64,000 nt of DNA from Candidatus Fluviicola riflensis (GTDB lineage Bacteria > Bacteroidota > Bacteroidia > Flavobacteriales_D > Crocinitomicaceae): NCBI GenBank assembly GCA_002243285.1, contig CP022585.1, forward strand, positions 1-64,000, in the 5' to 3' direction. Position numbers and translations under genes: made by a program. This document shows, in pieces, positions 15,372-23,867 of the stretch. The notes under the pieces are model-generated. The model worked only from the letters and a program-made list of their open reading frames with translations. It was not told where the DNA came from and did not search any database. How positions within the stretch are numbered: position 1 is the first letter of the stretch; each line of letters opens with the position of its first letter.

Positions 15372-16265
15372 ATGTCGATAGGTAAAAAAGTGAAAATGTA
15401 TATGGATTTCACGAAATTTCGTTTATCCGCATTGGTCATTATTTCTGCACTTTCAGGTTATTTATTTGTTGGCGGTAAAGATGGTCTTGAGATCACATGG
15501 CTCCTGGTCGGAGGATTTCTGGTAACTGCTGCTTCCAATGGTTCCAACCAGATTTGGGAACGCGAACTGGATATTTTGATGAAACGCACCGAAAAACGAC
15601 CATTGCCAATGGGGACAATGGGTGTGAAGGAGGCTTTAATCACGGTTGCCGCATGTTTGTTGCCAGGTTTGTGGATGTTATACCAACTTAATCTCGAATC
15701 GATGTTGCTTGGGCTCGCTGCCTACGTTTCTTACGTTTTTATTTACACCCCGATGAAACGCGTTTCCCCATGGGCCGTTTTCGTAGGTGCTTTTCCCGGA
15801 GCTATTCCTCCAATGCTCGGTGCTGTTGCTTATACAGATGAATTCGGGCTGATTCCCGGGGTGTTGTTTTTTGTGCAATTTGTATGGCAATTCCCACATT
15901 TTTGGGCCATTGCATGGGTGGTTTACGATGATTATCAATTGGGCGGATTTTCGCTCCTTCCCTCCAAATCCGGAAGAAGTAAAAGTTCGGCTTACCAAAT
16001 TGCGGCTTACTCGCTGGCGCTGATCCCGTTTTCATTATTACCATGGGTGATGGGCTGGACGTCTTACTGGACACTCATCATTGCAGGTTTGTGCACCGCT
16101 TATTTCTTTTTCCTTTCCTACAGGTTATTGTACACCTGCGAGACGAAAGACGCACGAAAACTGATGTTTGCCTCATTTATTATACTTCCGATACTGCAAT
16201 TCCTCTATGTGTTTGATCGCATTCCGGAAAAAATACTCGAAGACCTGGGGCACCTGGCTTCTTAA
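15372..16265 (+). CDS. cyoE: Protohaem IX farnesyltransferase (haem O synthase)
   Basis: Integral membrane UbiA-type prenyltransferase that adds a farnesyl group to protohaem to make haem O for terminal oxidases; 297 residues from the ATG at 15372 (MSIGKKVKMYMDFTKFRLSA). The first Asp-rich motif is in SNQIWERELDILMKRTEKRP, the second near YDDYQLGGFSLLP. About eight to nine membrane segments. I prefer 15372 to the in-frame ATG at 15345, because that one would overlap the -7 box. First gene of an oxidase maturation operon (cyoE to DUF420). Confidence 0.93.
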   Translation: MSIGKKVKMYMDFTKFRLSALVIISALSGYLFVGGKDGLEITWLLVGGFLVTAASNGSNQIWERELDILMKRTEKRPLPMGTMGVKEALITVAACLLPGLWMLYQLNLESMLLGLAAYVSYVFIYTPMKRVSPWAVFVGAFPGAIPPMLGAVAYTDEFGLIPGVLFFVQFVWQFPHFWAIAWVVYDDYQLGGFSLLPSKSGRSKSSAYQIAAYSLALIPFSLLPWVMGWTSYWTLIIAGLCTAYFFFLSYRLLYTCETKDARKLMFASFIILPILQFLYVFDRIPEKILEDLGHLAS

Positions 16266-16290
16266 ATTATTATAGTAAAAAATCACGGAT

Positions 16291-17343
16291 ATGAAAAAGG
16301 AATATGACGACGAACTGACCACCGAGCAACGCGAAAAGATGCGCAAAAATTTGGTGTATGTAGGGATTTTCAGTGTGGTAATGATTTTTGCCGGATTAAC
16401 TTCCGGATACATTGTTTCTATGGGCGACTCATTTTGGGTGAAATACAATTTCCCGCCGGCGTTCTGGATCAGCACAGTGCTTCTGGCTGTTTCGAGTATT
16501 GTGCTGACAGTTGGAATCAAATTGGCCCAAAAAGGCAATCACACTGCAGCGAAAATCGGTGTTACGGCTACGTTTATTTTAGGCGTTGCTTTCGCCTTTT
16601 TTCAATGCAAAGGATATATGCAATTGTTTGAGCGAGGTACTCACCCGGTTCAAAAGATCATTGTGACACAAGGCCGTTACGGCGATTATTACCAGCTGAA
16701 AGTAAATGGTAAGTACATGGACGTGGATGGCAATGATTACCTGATTGCCGGCAAAAAAGCTACTGCGAAGGAAAAAGCGGACATTGCGGAGTTTGCCAAA
16801 CAATTTGGATCCATCGACAAAAAATTGCCGTCAACTGTTAAAGGTTACGATAAGTACACCCTGGTTTATAAAAATGAAGAAGTATCCTATAAAAACGGAA
16901 AGTTTTATGTAGCCGATACAGCCGAGTTGATGTTTACCGATCTTAATCGTCTGAAAGAATTCTCCTGGCACCTGCGCGATGGTCGTGGCGATTTTTTCAT
17001 CAGCGGTACCGTTGGAAAGGATTTTCACCTCTTTTATAAAGGAAATGAACTGCAGTATAAAGACAGGGCGCTTTATTATAAAGGAACAAAGCTATCCGCT
17101 CCGTTACAGTTAAAATTAAACGATGCGCCCGACCATGCAACTGCCTACTTATTTCTCATCACGATCCTGCATTTATTACATGTAATTTTCACATTGATTT
17201 ATATGTTAAGAATGTCAATTCGTTCATTTACAGGAAGATTGGCAGAGCACAATTACCTCTCGATTCGCACCGGTGCAATCTTCTGGCACTTTTTGGGACT
17301 ATTGTGGGGGTATTTATTGCTTTTTTTACTTTTTATTCATTAA
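16291..17343 (+). CDS. Cytochrome c oxidase subunit III-like protein with a large soluble insert
   Basis: Membrane protein of 350 residues of the haem-copper oxidase subunit III type. Segments at about 21-43, 57-77, 87-106, 285-308 and 326-349 carry subunit III patterns (FSVVMIFAGLTSGYIV; FLITILHLLHVIFTLIYMLR; IFWHFLGLLWGYLLLF). Between the third and fourth segment lies a hydrophilic insert of about 165 residues (116-282) rich in Lys, Tyr and Asp with repeated YKGN/YKNG words. Ordinary subunit III has only a short loop there. It is followed by the second subunit III gene, 22 bases on. Confidence 0.85.
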   Translation: MKKEYDDELTTEQREKMRKNLVYVGIFSVVMIFAGLTSGYIVSMGDSFWVKYNFPPAFWISTVLLAVSSIVLTVGIKLAQKGNHTAAKIGVTATFILGVAFAFFQCKGYMQLFERGTHPVQKIIVTQGRYGDYYQLKVNGKYMDVDGNDYLIAGKKATAKEKADIAEFAKQFGSIDKKLPSTVKGYDKYTLVYKNEEVSYKNGKFYVADTAELMFTDLNRLKEFSWHLRDGRGDFFISGTVGKDFHLFYKGNELQYKDRALYYKGTKLSAPLQLKLNDAPDHATAYLFLITILHLLHVIFTLIYMLRMSIRSFTGRLAEHNYLSIRTGAIFWHFLGLLWGYLLLFLLFIH

Positions 17344-17365
17344 ACTTGCACAAAAAATTTTTAAA

Positions 17366-18430
17366 ATGGCAGGTCACGGTACAACACATGTCGACGCCGG
17401 ATCCCTATGGGGAGGTAAGGTTTCTCCGTTCAGCGCTAGCTACGGAAAGTTAATGATGTGGTTCTTCCTCGTTTCGGATGCATTGACGTTCGGGGGATTA
17501 TTGGTTGCTTACGGCTACACGCGTCATACCACGGATAGTGCTTGGCCGATTGGTGAAGAAACCTTCGATTCATTGCCTTTCTTAGGTCACGGTTACCCAT
17601 TGATTTATGTGGCATTGATGACGTTTATCCTCATTGTTTCTTCGGTAACAATGGTATTGGCAGTTGAAGCTGGTCACCGAATGGATAAAAAAGGTGTGAT
17701 TAAATGGATGATCGCGACCATTATAGGTGGTTTCTTCTTCCTTGGTTCACAAGCCTGGGAGTGGTCTCACTTTATTCACGGTTCCCACTTCGGAAGTGTT
17801 GAAATGGCTGACGGGTCCCGTGCCATTGTAAAAGGACACTTCGGAGAATTTAAAAGTCTCGAAGTAGTTGAGTCAGGAAAAGAATTTAAAAAAGGGAAAA
17901 CAATTTCTCCTACGGCAACAGGCCATTATAAAATGGATGCTGAGGAAATGTTTCATCACTTCCGTCACGCTTCGATGAACGGTCATGTACATGACAATCA
18001 ATTCACCTTGCACGATGGCTCTGTGGTAAAATGGAATCGCCATGCAGATGAACACCTGATGTTGATCGTGAAAACAGACGGTGCCGGAAAAGCACTTGAA
18101 AAAGTAAGAAAAATCGAAGGTAAAAAAGCCGAGAAAGAATATTGGGGTGCTGTAAACAGCGGTAAAAAAGGTCGTATCATTTACGGAGCCGATTTGAGTT
18201 CTAACGAATACGGGCCATCACAATATGGACAATTCTTCTTCTTCATTACTGGTTTCCATGGTTTCCACGTATTCTCGGGAGTGATTATCAATATCCTGAT
18301 TTTCTTTGGAGTTGCCCGTGGAACTTACCACCGAAGAGGTCACTACGAAATGGTTGAAAAAACCGGTTTGTACTGGCACTTTGTCGATTTGGTATGGGTA
18401 TTCGTGTTTACCTTCTTCTACCTGGTTTAA
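17366..18430 (+). CDS. Cytochrome c oxidase subunit III with His-rich insert
   Basis: Subunit III of a haem-copper oxidase, 354 residues from the ATG at 17366 (MAGHGTTHVDAGS); the longer in-frame start at 17273 lies inside the previous gene. Membrane segments are at about 29-51, 78-102, 112-131, 288-316 and 335-353, with typical LMMWFFLVSDALTFGGLLVAY and YWHFVDLVWVFVFTFFYL. A soluble insert of about 150 residues (137-286) sits after SQAWEWSHFIHGSHF, at the place where the neighbouring protein also has one. It contains 12 histidines between 138 and 230, including FHHFRH and GHVHDN, suggesting metal binding (inference). Confidence 0.9.
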   Translation: MAGHGTTHVDAGSLWGGKVSPFSASYGKLMMWFFLVSDALTFGGLLVAYGYTRHTTDSAWPIGEETFDSLPFLGHGYPLIYVALMTFILIVSSVTMVLAVEAGHRMDKKGVIKWMIATIIGGFFFLGSQAWEWSHFIHGSHFGSVEMADGSRAIVKGHFGEFKSLEVVESGKEFKKGKTISPTATGHYKMDAEEMFHHFRHASMNGHVHDNQFTLHDGSVVKWNRHADEHLMLIVKTDGAGKALEKVRKIEGKKAEKEYWGAVNSGKKGRIIYGADLSSNEYGPSQYGQFFFFITGFHGFHVFSGVIINILIFFGVARGTYHRRGHYEMVEKTGLYWHFVDLVWVFVFTFFYLV

Positions 18431-18454
18431 TCCTATTAAAAGCTATACGACATT

Positions 18455-18823
18455 ATGGAAAGAGATGACATTATAGAATATTCGTTAGATACACATCATA
18501 GCGAAGAGCAAGGTAAAAAAATCCGCCGCAAAATTTGGTTAGTAACAGCGATTCTTACCGTTATTACCGCGTTTGAGGTTGGTGTAGGTATGACCGTTCA
18601 TCAGGATAGTCCTTCGTGGTGGATCGTAAAATTGCTGTTCATCGGCTTGACACTTTTGAAAGCAGGTTACATTGTATTGGTGTTTATGCACCTTGGGGAT
18701 GAACGCAAAGTATTGAAATACTTCATCCTCGTTCCGTACGCACTTTTCGTTATTTATTTGATTTTTATCGCACTCACAGAAGCCCTCGCAATTAATTCTT
18801 CTTTGGAAGTATACGGAGGATAA
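18455..18823 (+). CDS. Cytochrome c oxidase subunit IV (prokaryotic type)
   Basis: Small membrane subunit of 122 residues with three transmembrane segments (about 28-48, 55-76, 86-110). The second-third helix stretch LLFIGLTLLKAGYIVLVFMHLGDERK is characteristic of bacterial subunit IV (COX4_pro). It follows subunit III by 24 bases in the same operon. Its role is structural, helping assembly of the oxidase. Confidence 0.88.
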   Translation: MERDDIIEYSLDTHHSEEQGKKIRRKIWLVTAILTVITAFEVGVGMTVHQDSPSWWIVKLLFIGLTLLKAGYIVLVFMHLGDERKVLKYFILVPYALFVIYLIFIALTEALAINSSLEVYGG

Positions 18824-18838
18824 CAACTTATTTAGCTC

Positions 18839-19519
18839 ATGGCTAATTCAACATCGAAAGCCGGACCTTGGAGAACAGTATTTGCACTAACACTGTTATT
18901 CGGGCCGGCTCTTTTTTTGATTTTTATTTCTACCCGTGGCTGCGAACACAAGTTCAAGCAACTCGAAGATTTCGGAAAAATCCCGCAATACAGCTTTACT
19001 GACGCAAGCGGAAAAAAATACACCAACGCTTCTTTCAACAATAAGATCGTTATTTACACCACGCTGCAACCGGGTTGTCCGGATAGTTGCGCCGTTTCTA
19101 CCTGGAACATCGACCAGCAAATTTACCAGCATTTACGCCTCAACAAGAAAAAACTGGGGCATGTAAAACTGGTTTCGTTTGTAACCGACGGAAAAGGAAA
19201 TCCTTCTGACCGTTTGGCAGATGTGGCCGCTACGTTAAAGGACCAGGTGCAGGAATACGATCCTTCCATTTGGATTTTAGCCAACGGCGATGCCCGCCAA
19301 CTCTACAACATGAAGCACAATGGAACAACGTTGCTGCAAAAAGGACCCAAGTATTTCGGAGGCGAAGCCTACCAGGAATTAATGCTGCTGGTTGATAAAC
19401 ACAACCATTTACGTATGGTACTTTCCGGGAAAACCGAAAGTATGGTGCGCACTATGAAACAAGACCTTGCTCTGCTTGAAAAACAATACGATCTGGACAA
19501 AGCAAGAAAGAAAAAATGA
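18839..19519 (+). CDS. SCO-like thioredoxin-fold protein lacking the copper-binding histidine
   Basis: Membrane-anchored thioredoxin-fold protein, 226 residues: an N-terminal helix (about 13-31), then a periplasmic domain with CPDSC at 80-84, the CxxxC spacing of SCO copper chaperones (TTLQPGCPDSCAVSTWNI). Where SCO proteins have the third copper ligand, a histidine before the LxD strand, this protein reads GGEAYQELMLLVDKHNH; the expected position has no histidine, although two lie a few residues later. It may therefore act as a thiol reductase rather than a copper carrier. It overlaps the true SCO gene by four bases (ATGA). Confidence 0.75.
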   Translation: MANSTSKAGPWRTVFALTLLFGPALFLIFISTRGCEHKFKQLEDFGKIPQYSFTDASGKKYTNASFNNKIVIYTTLQPGCPDSCAVSTWNIDQQIYQHLRLNKKKLGHVKLVSFVTDGKGNPSDRLADVAATLKDQVQEYDPSIWILANGDARQLYNMKHNGTTLLQKGPKYFGGEAYQELMLLVDKHNHLRMVLSGKTESMVRTMKQDLALLEKQYDLDKARKKK

Positions 19520-20190
19520 AAAATACACTCTTTGTAATTACACTTGCCCTCTTGTCGTTTGCAAGTTGTAATCCGGAACCGGAAACGAAACCGAGAGCAC
19601 TTCCTTACGCCGGTAACTTTAATGTTGTTGTTTCCGAAACCGACGGCGTTCGCTCCGTTGATTCTGTTTATCCGACCATTCCGGCATTCAAATACCTCAA
19701 CCAGGACTCGGTGATGATTCACTCGAAGGAAATGAAAGGAAAAGTATGGGTGGCCAATTTCTTTTTCTCCAACTGTCCTTCTATCTGTCCGCCAATGATC
19801 TCGCAAATGAAACGGTTGAACATTCTCACGAAGGATATCAACGAACACTTGCAGTACATGTCGTTCAGTATCGATCCAACAAACGATACCCCGGCCCGCC
19901 TGCGTGAATACATCAAAGAAAACGGCATCACAACAACTAACTGGCAGTTTTTTACCGGTGATGAAGCAGCAACGCACCGTTTGGGAATCGACAACTTTTT
20001 GGTTTACGCCGCAGATGAAGCTGCTGCTCCCGGTGGGTTTGCACATTCCGACGGGTTGGTTCTGGTAGACAGAGAAGGCTACGTGCGTGGCATTTATCAC
20101 GGAACCGTTACCCAGGATGTAGATCAGCTCAACAAAGATATTCGCAAACTATTAAGCATAGAATATGGAATCAATTGCAAGAAAAAGTAA
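19516..20190 (+). CDS. SCO1/SenC family copper chaperone (lipoprotein)
   Basis: SCO-family lipoprotein of 224 residues, likely delivering copper to the CuA site of the oxidase. Signal peptide MKNTLFVITLALLSFASC with the lipid cysteine at 18. The copper-binding CxxxC is C87-PSI-C91 in FFFSNCPSICPPMISQMKRL, and the third ligand is probably H177 in GGFAHSDGLVLVDREG. The pair of neighbouring SCO genes, one with and one without this histidine, suggests two different steps. Its end overlaps the start of the DUF420 gene by 26 bases. Confidence 0.9.
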   Translation: MKNTLFVITLALLSFASCNPEPETKPRALPYAGNFNVVVSETDGVRSVDSVYPTIPAFKYLNQDSVMIHSKEMKGKVWVANFFFSNCPSICPPMISQMKRLNILTKDINEHLQYMSFSIDPTNDTPARLREYIKENGITTTNWQFFTGDEAATHRLGIDNFLVYAADEAAAPGGFAHSDGLVLVDREGYVRGIYHGTVTQDVDQLNKDIRKLLSIEYGINCKKK

Positions 20191-20689
20191 GAACCTTCGC
20201 CGGTTAATTTTAGTATTGTCCATTGCTATTCCGGTAGTGGTTGCGGCGCTTTTCGGGATCAAAGTAAAAGGTGTGGACCTCACATTTTTACCACCGATTT
20301 ACGCAAGTATCAATGCATTGACCGCGGTTTTGTTGGTATTGGCGTTGGTATTTGTGAAACAAAAAAAATTCAAACTCCATGAAAACACCATTCGCATCTG
20401 TATTTTACTGTCGGTGTTGTTCCTGGCCTGTTATGTGGCGTATCACCTGACTTCCGAAAGCACGCCGTATGGAGGAACATTAGGATTCATTTATTATCCC
20501 TTATTGATCGCACATATCTTCCTGAGTGTGGCGGTTGTACCGATGGTTTTGTACGCATTTTTGTTTGGAATCGAAAAACAATTTGAGAAACACAAACGTT
20601 TGACGCGTTTCACCTGGCCAATCTGGTTTTTTGTAGCCGTGAGCGGAGTGGTGGTTTATTTGATGATTTCACCGTATTACGTGCATTGA
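20165..20689 (+). CDS. DUF420 membrane protein
   Basis: Inner-membrane protein of 174 residues with five hydrophobic segments (about 15-33, 42-61, 75-93, 112-133, 150-170). Histidines stand in YHLTSESTPYGG and LIAHIFLSVAVVP, as in DUF420 proteins that accompany SCO and cytochrome oxidase genes (CtaM-like assembly factors are known from this group in Firmicutes). Last gene of the cyoE operon; its overlap with sco implies coupled translation. Function in oxidase assembly is inferred from context. Confidence 0.85.
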   Translation: MESIARKSKNLRRLILVLSIAIPVVVAALFGIKVKGVDLTFLPPIYASINALTAVLLVLALVFVKQKKFKLHENTIRICILLSVLFLACYVAYHLTSESTPYGGTLGFIYYPLLIAHIFLSVAVVPMVLYAFLFGIEKQFEKHKRLTRFTWPIWFFVAVSGVVVYLMISPYYVH

Positions 20690-20697
20690 GTTTGGTA

Positions 20698-20754
20698 AGT
20701 TTTTAAGTTGGTTAGTTAACTCCAAAACGTAATAAACTAACTGACTCAAAAACT
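20698..20754. repeat. Intergenic imperfect palindrome between convergent genes
   Basis: Left arm 20698-20719 (AGTTTTTAAGTTGGTTAGTT-) and right arm 20733-20754 pair at 18 of 22 positions. The words AAGTTTTTAAGTTGGTTAG are simple-repeat-like, in the manner of the other intergenic palindromes. It lies between the convergent DUF420 and CocE-type genes and could terminate both. Confidence 0.7.
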
Positions 20755-20755
20755 C

Positions 20756-22633
20756 CTAGTTCTTCACAAATTTCTTTTCCTGAACATTCCCGGCCTCATC
20801 CGCAAGCTTCAGGAGATACATCCCCGATTGCAGCGAAGCCACTGAAATCTTCGTTCCCGACAATTTACCCGCGGCAACCGTTCTTCCGCTCATATCTTGG
20901 ATGACATATCGCTCAAATTGCCCTTCGGTTTTCACCATTAATTCTTCCTGCGCCGGATTCGGGTAGATTTCAACCGGTATCGTCATTGGTTTTTCGTTTA
21001 CAGCCAAAACCGGATTGTTTCCCGGAATTGTAATTCTACTCGGATAAGCAGCATCGTGGTGAATCGTAAGATCACTTGAAATCGGCGTAGTTGACGTATA
21101 CATTGTACCGCCATCCTGCATGTTTACATCCCAGCGAATGGCGTTGTTTCCACTCAAATATATTTTTATCTTATGTCCGGTAAGCCAGGTGTAATTTGTA
21201 AATGGAAGGTCAACTTCTACCTGGTAAACTTGTCCTGGAGTCATAAATGATTCATCTGAAGTGGTATAGCCATTCCTGAATCGCATCCGTTTGATTCCAT
21301 CGGTGATCAGCATATCGTCTCCGTTTGGATATTGGTCTACCAATCGCACCGCAATATCACAATCGGGTTGGGTCGCGCTCACATACAAGGTCAATGAAAT
21401 TCTTCCAGTTGTAGAAACATCCTGTGTCAAAGCATCTGTTTCAAACGTCAATAAATCACTTCGGGTATCCAGCGCACTCTGATCGTACGGACCTTGGTCT
21501 AGCGTCGGATGCAAAGTCGCGCCACCAATTGTAGGTGTTGGATTTGCAGGATCAGAAGTAAAAGTTGAAGAAAAAATACCTGTTTGTGAGGACAATTGAT
21601 TTCCCGGATTCAGGAACAAATCTTCGGTGTTCGCAATTGCAATGTCATCGGCTGTGCTGGTGTGCCACATGTTATTTCCCAATTCGTAATACGTAATGGG
21701 TGCGGTTGTATTCCAGCTATTTGCAGAATCCAGGAGATAATAATCGAAGAAATCCCAAGCCATATCATTATTCACCAATGCTGCATTCGGATAAGTCAGT
21801 TCACCTTGAATCGAACTTCCCACAAAGGCAATTCCCGTACCACCATGCACCCACGGCCCGATCAATAACCACTGTTCATCGCGAACAGAAAGTAACGCTT
21901 CGTTTCGGCTTTCCTTGTAGAATGTCATCATCTCATCGATGTTATGGTCATACCAGCCACCGATTTGCAGCGTAGGAATTTCGATCTGATTCGGGAAATA
22001 AGTACTTGTTTCGGCAAACTGCCAGATATTACTGTAATAAGTATTAGCCATAACAATAGGTGACAAACCGTATCCAAGTGCATCCAATTGCTGCAATCGC
22101 GCCTCTTCCAAGACGCCACCGTAGAAATAACTGGTATAAGAAAATTGTGGATCCGAAACTATGGGAACGGCACAGGTATGATTGGGATGGTGTTTGCCGA
22201 TGAGCTGATATTGGATGTTTCCCAAAGCAGAGGGTCCCCACGTTCCAATCTGGCTGCCGTGCCATGATTGAGCGGAAATCCAGTCGCAGACATCGTAACC
22301 ATCTTGACCGCGGTCTACATCCGTCATATCGGCACCATTGGAACCGTAAAATCCGCGCCAGTCCACAACGACCCAAATATAAGGCTGTGCATCGAGATTA
22401 GTTCCGATTCCCAATGGCAATCCGGCTTCAAACATTTCTTTGTTGTAAGGTGTTTGCACCAAAATCGCTTCGCAAGACGTACATCCCGAAGGAATGTAAA
22501 CATCGGCCGCCAGTGCTTCTCCGTCACTCATCGGGATCATGATATCATCGTAAGCCGGAGTGAGTTGTGCGTAAGAATGAGCGGTAATTGTCAGCGCAAA
22601 TGCAAGGGTAGCAGTAATTGATAAAGCGTTCAT
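20756..22633 (-). CDS. Secreted CocE/NonD-family hydrolase with T9SS sorting domain
   Basis: Alpha/beta hydrolase of the X-Pro dipeptidyl-peptidase (S15)/CocE type, 625 residues, which cleaves acyl or peptide bonds; substrate unknown. Signal peptide 1-22 (LTITAHSYAQ). The nucleophile is probably S135 in TWGPSALGNI, the acid lies in IGGWYDHNIDEM, and the histidine in LLIGPWVHGG. A C-terminal jelly-roll domain of this family covers roughly 365-535, then a type A T9SS domain (VEIYPNPAQEELMV to YLLKLADEAG, about 553-625). Export to the surface or medium is therefore expected. Transcribed alone on the minus strand. Confidence 0.88.
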   Translation of the reverse strand: MNALSITATLAFALTITAHSYAQLTPAYDDIMIPMSDGEALAADVYIPSGCTSCEAILVQTPYNKEMFEAGLPLGIGTNLDAQPYIWVVVDWRGFYGSNGADMTDVDRGQDGYDVCDWISAQSWHGSQIGTWGPSALGNIQYQLIGKHHPNHTCAVPIVSDPQFSYTSYFYGGVLEEARLQQLDALGYGLSPIVMANTYYSNIWQFAETSTYFPNQIEIPTLQIGGWYDHNIDEMMTFYKESRNEALLSVRDEQWLLIGPWVHGGTGIAFVGSSIQGELTYPNAALVNNDMAWDFFDYYLLDSANSWNTTAPITYYELGNNMWHTSTADDIAIANTEDLFLNPGNQLSSQTGIFSSTFTSDPANPTPTIGGATLHPTLDQGPYDQSALDTRSDLLTFETDALTQDVSTTGRISLTLYVSATQPDCDIAVRLVDQYPNGDDMLITDGIKRMRFRNGYTTSDESFMTPGQVYQVEVDLPFTNYTWLTGHKIKIYLSGNNAIRWDVNMQDGGTMYTSTTPISSDLTIHHDAAYPSRITIPGNNPVLAVNEKPMTIPVEIYPNPAQEELMVKTEGQFERYVIQDMSGRTVAAGKLSGTKISVASLQSGMYLLKLADEAGNVQEKKFVKN

Positions 22634-22700
22634 TTTTGTAGTTTTTATGAATCGAGCAACTAAAACTACAACAATTCAATGTGATTTTCAAAACCCTTCT

Positions 22701-22804
22701 AATGCTTAGTGTTGAATTTTGAATGTTGAATTGGAGATATCATTAGAATCAAGGGATTATATACGGAAAAGTCATTCAGCATTCAAAATTCAACATTCAA
22801 AATT
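22701..22804. repeat. Intergenic palindrome of TTGAATTTTGAATG words (family B, copy 1)
   Basis: The arm GTTGAATTTTGAATG (22711-22725) is the exact reverse complement of CATTCAAAATTCAAC (22780-22794), with further partial copies of both words outside. The opening AATGCTTAGTGTTGAATTTT (22701-22720) equals 63222-63241 at 19 of 20 positions. It lies between two divergent genes, where a terminator is not expected. Confidence 0.8.
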
Positions 22805-22808
22805 ATTC

Positions 22809-22816
22809 TATCTTCG
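22809..22816 (+). promoter_or_regulatory. -7 box four bases before a start codon
   Basis: TATCTTCG, a one-base variant of TAnnTTTG, ends four bases before the ATG at 22821. Transcription would start at or near the start codon. Confidence 0.45.
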
Positions 22817-22820
22817 CATC

Positions 22821-23795
22821 ATGATTCTAAAACCCTTCCTGAGCAATCAGCCGTTTGTGCTGCTTTTATTGCTTCCTGTAATGGCAGGGTTTTTTCTATT
22901 GAATTTCTTTTTTCCGTATCACATTCTATTTGATGCCATTGACCTTGGCTTGTGGGGAAAAACACATTTACTGAGTGCCTGGTGGATTCCGATGATTTCA
23001 ATGACGATTGTCGGATTAAATGCCTTACAGATCAATAACCTCTTTAACCGTCACGAATTCCTGGAACGCAATAATTACGGCCCCTCGTTGTTTTATGTTG
23101 TGCTAATGTCGTTCAGCCATTCGTTTTACCAACCTGACGGTTTACTATTGGTGCATGTGTGTTGGTTGCAGGTGATTCGTATTTTGTTTCAGATTCGCGC
23201 GGGTGACGACAACCGAAAGCAGATCGTTAACGCTGCTTTTTTTGTTGGATTAGGTGCTACGTTTCATCCGCCAAGTGCCGGTTTACTGATCATTTTCTGG
23301 TTTGCCGTATGGGCACTCAAATCGTTCAATTTCAGGGAATGGGCCTTGAGCATCATCGCTTTTTCCGTTCCTTTGGTCAACGCGCTCATGTACTGGTGGT
23401 TCTCCGGCCATCACATCGATCTCCGGATTCTGCGCAATACCACGCTCATTCAGCATGAAGCAATAGTATACTATACTTCCAGTGGAATCGTGCTGATTTT
23501 GTTCCTGTTAAGCATCATCGGGATTCAGATTCGGGTCAAAAAAAGCTCCATCCGGTACAAGAAACTCAATCGCGCCCTAATGTGGGTATTGGTGGGAGGT
23601 GTGCTCATGGGTGTAGCCGATTTGGTATTTTATCAACAACTGGAATGGTTCAATTTCATGTTCATTAGCCTGAGCTTTTTCTTCACCTTCGCCTTTATCC
23701 ATAAGTTCTGGCAACAAGTGGCCACTATTTTCTTTTATGCCACCATTGCATTGGCTGTTGTAAAATTTTTCCTTTCTGCCGACCTGTTGAACTGA
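22821..23795 (+). CDS. Multi-pass membrane protein (DUF6427-like)
   Basis: Integral membrane protein of 324 residues with about nine to ten hydrophobic segments, no recognised active site. The start is the ATG at 22821 (MILKPFLSNQPFVLLLLLPV), because upstream in-frame codons belong to the palindrome and the -7 box. It resembles the DUF6427 family of Flavobacteriales, which sits near purine or pyrimidine genes in other genomes as I recall; here it directly precedes purQ. Function unknown. Confidence 0.6.
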   Translation: MILKPFLSNQPFVLLLLLPVMAGFFLLNFFFPYHILFDAIDLGLWGKTHLLSAWWIPMISMTIVGLNALQINNLFNRHEFLERNNYGPSLFYVVLMSFSHSFYQPDGLLLVHVCWLQVIRILFQIRAGDDNRKQIVNAAFFVGLGATFHPPSAGLLIIFWFAVWALKSFNFREWALSIIAFSVPLVNALMYWWFSGHHIDLRILRNTTLIQHEAIVYYTSSGIVLILFLLSIIGIQIRVKKSSIRYKKLNRALMWVLVGGVLMGVADLVFYQQLEWFNFMFISLSFFFTFAFIHKFWQQVATIFFYATIALAVVKFFLSADLLN

Positions 23796-23813
23796 ACAGA
23801 TTGACTACCTTTG
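23786..23813 (+). promoter_or_regulatory. Promoter of purQ-purD
   Basis: TTG at 23786-23788, 17 bases, TACCTTTG at 23806-23813, a full consensus match. It overlaps the end of the preceding gene. The purQ ATG lies 55 bases downstream. Confidence 0.75.
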
Positions 23814-23867
23814 CAGGCACTGAATAGCGATTGTTTCAATGCAGGAACAATTTCAAATCGTAAAAAC

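Noticed and set aside
19369-20100. Minus-strand frame of 243 codons
   Set aside because: Antisense to the two SCO-type genes, which have intact motifs and overlaps typical of an operon.
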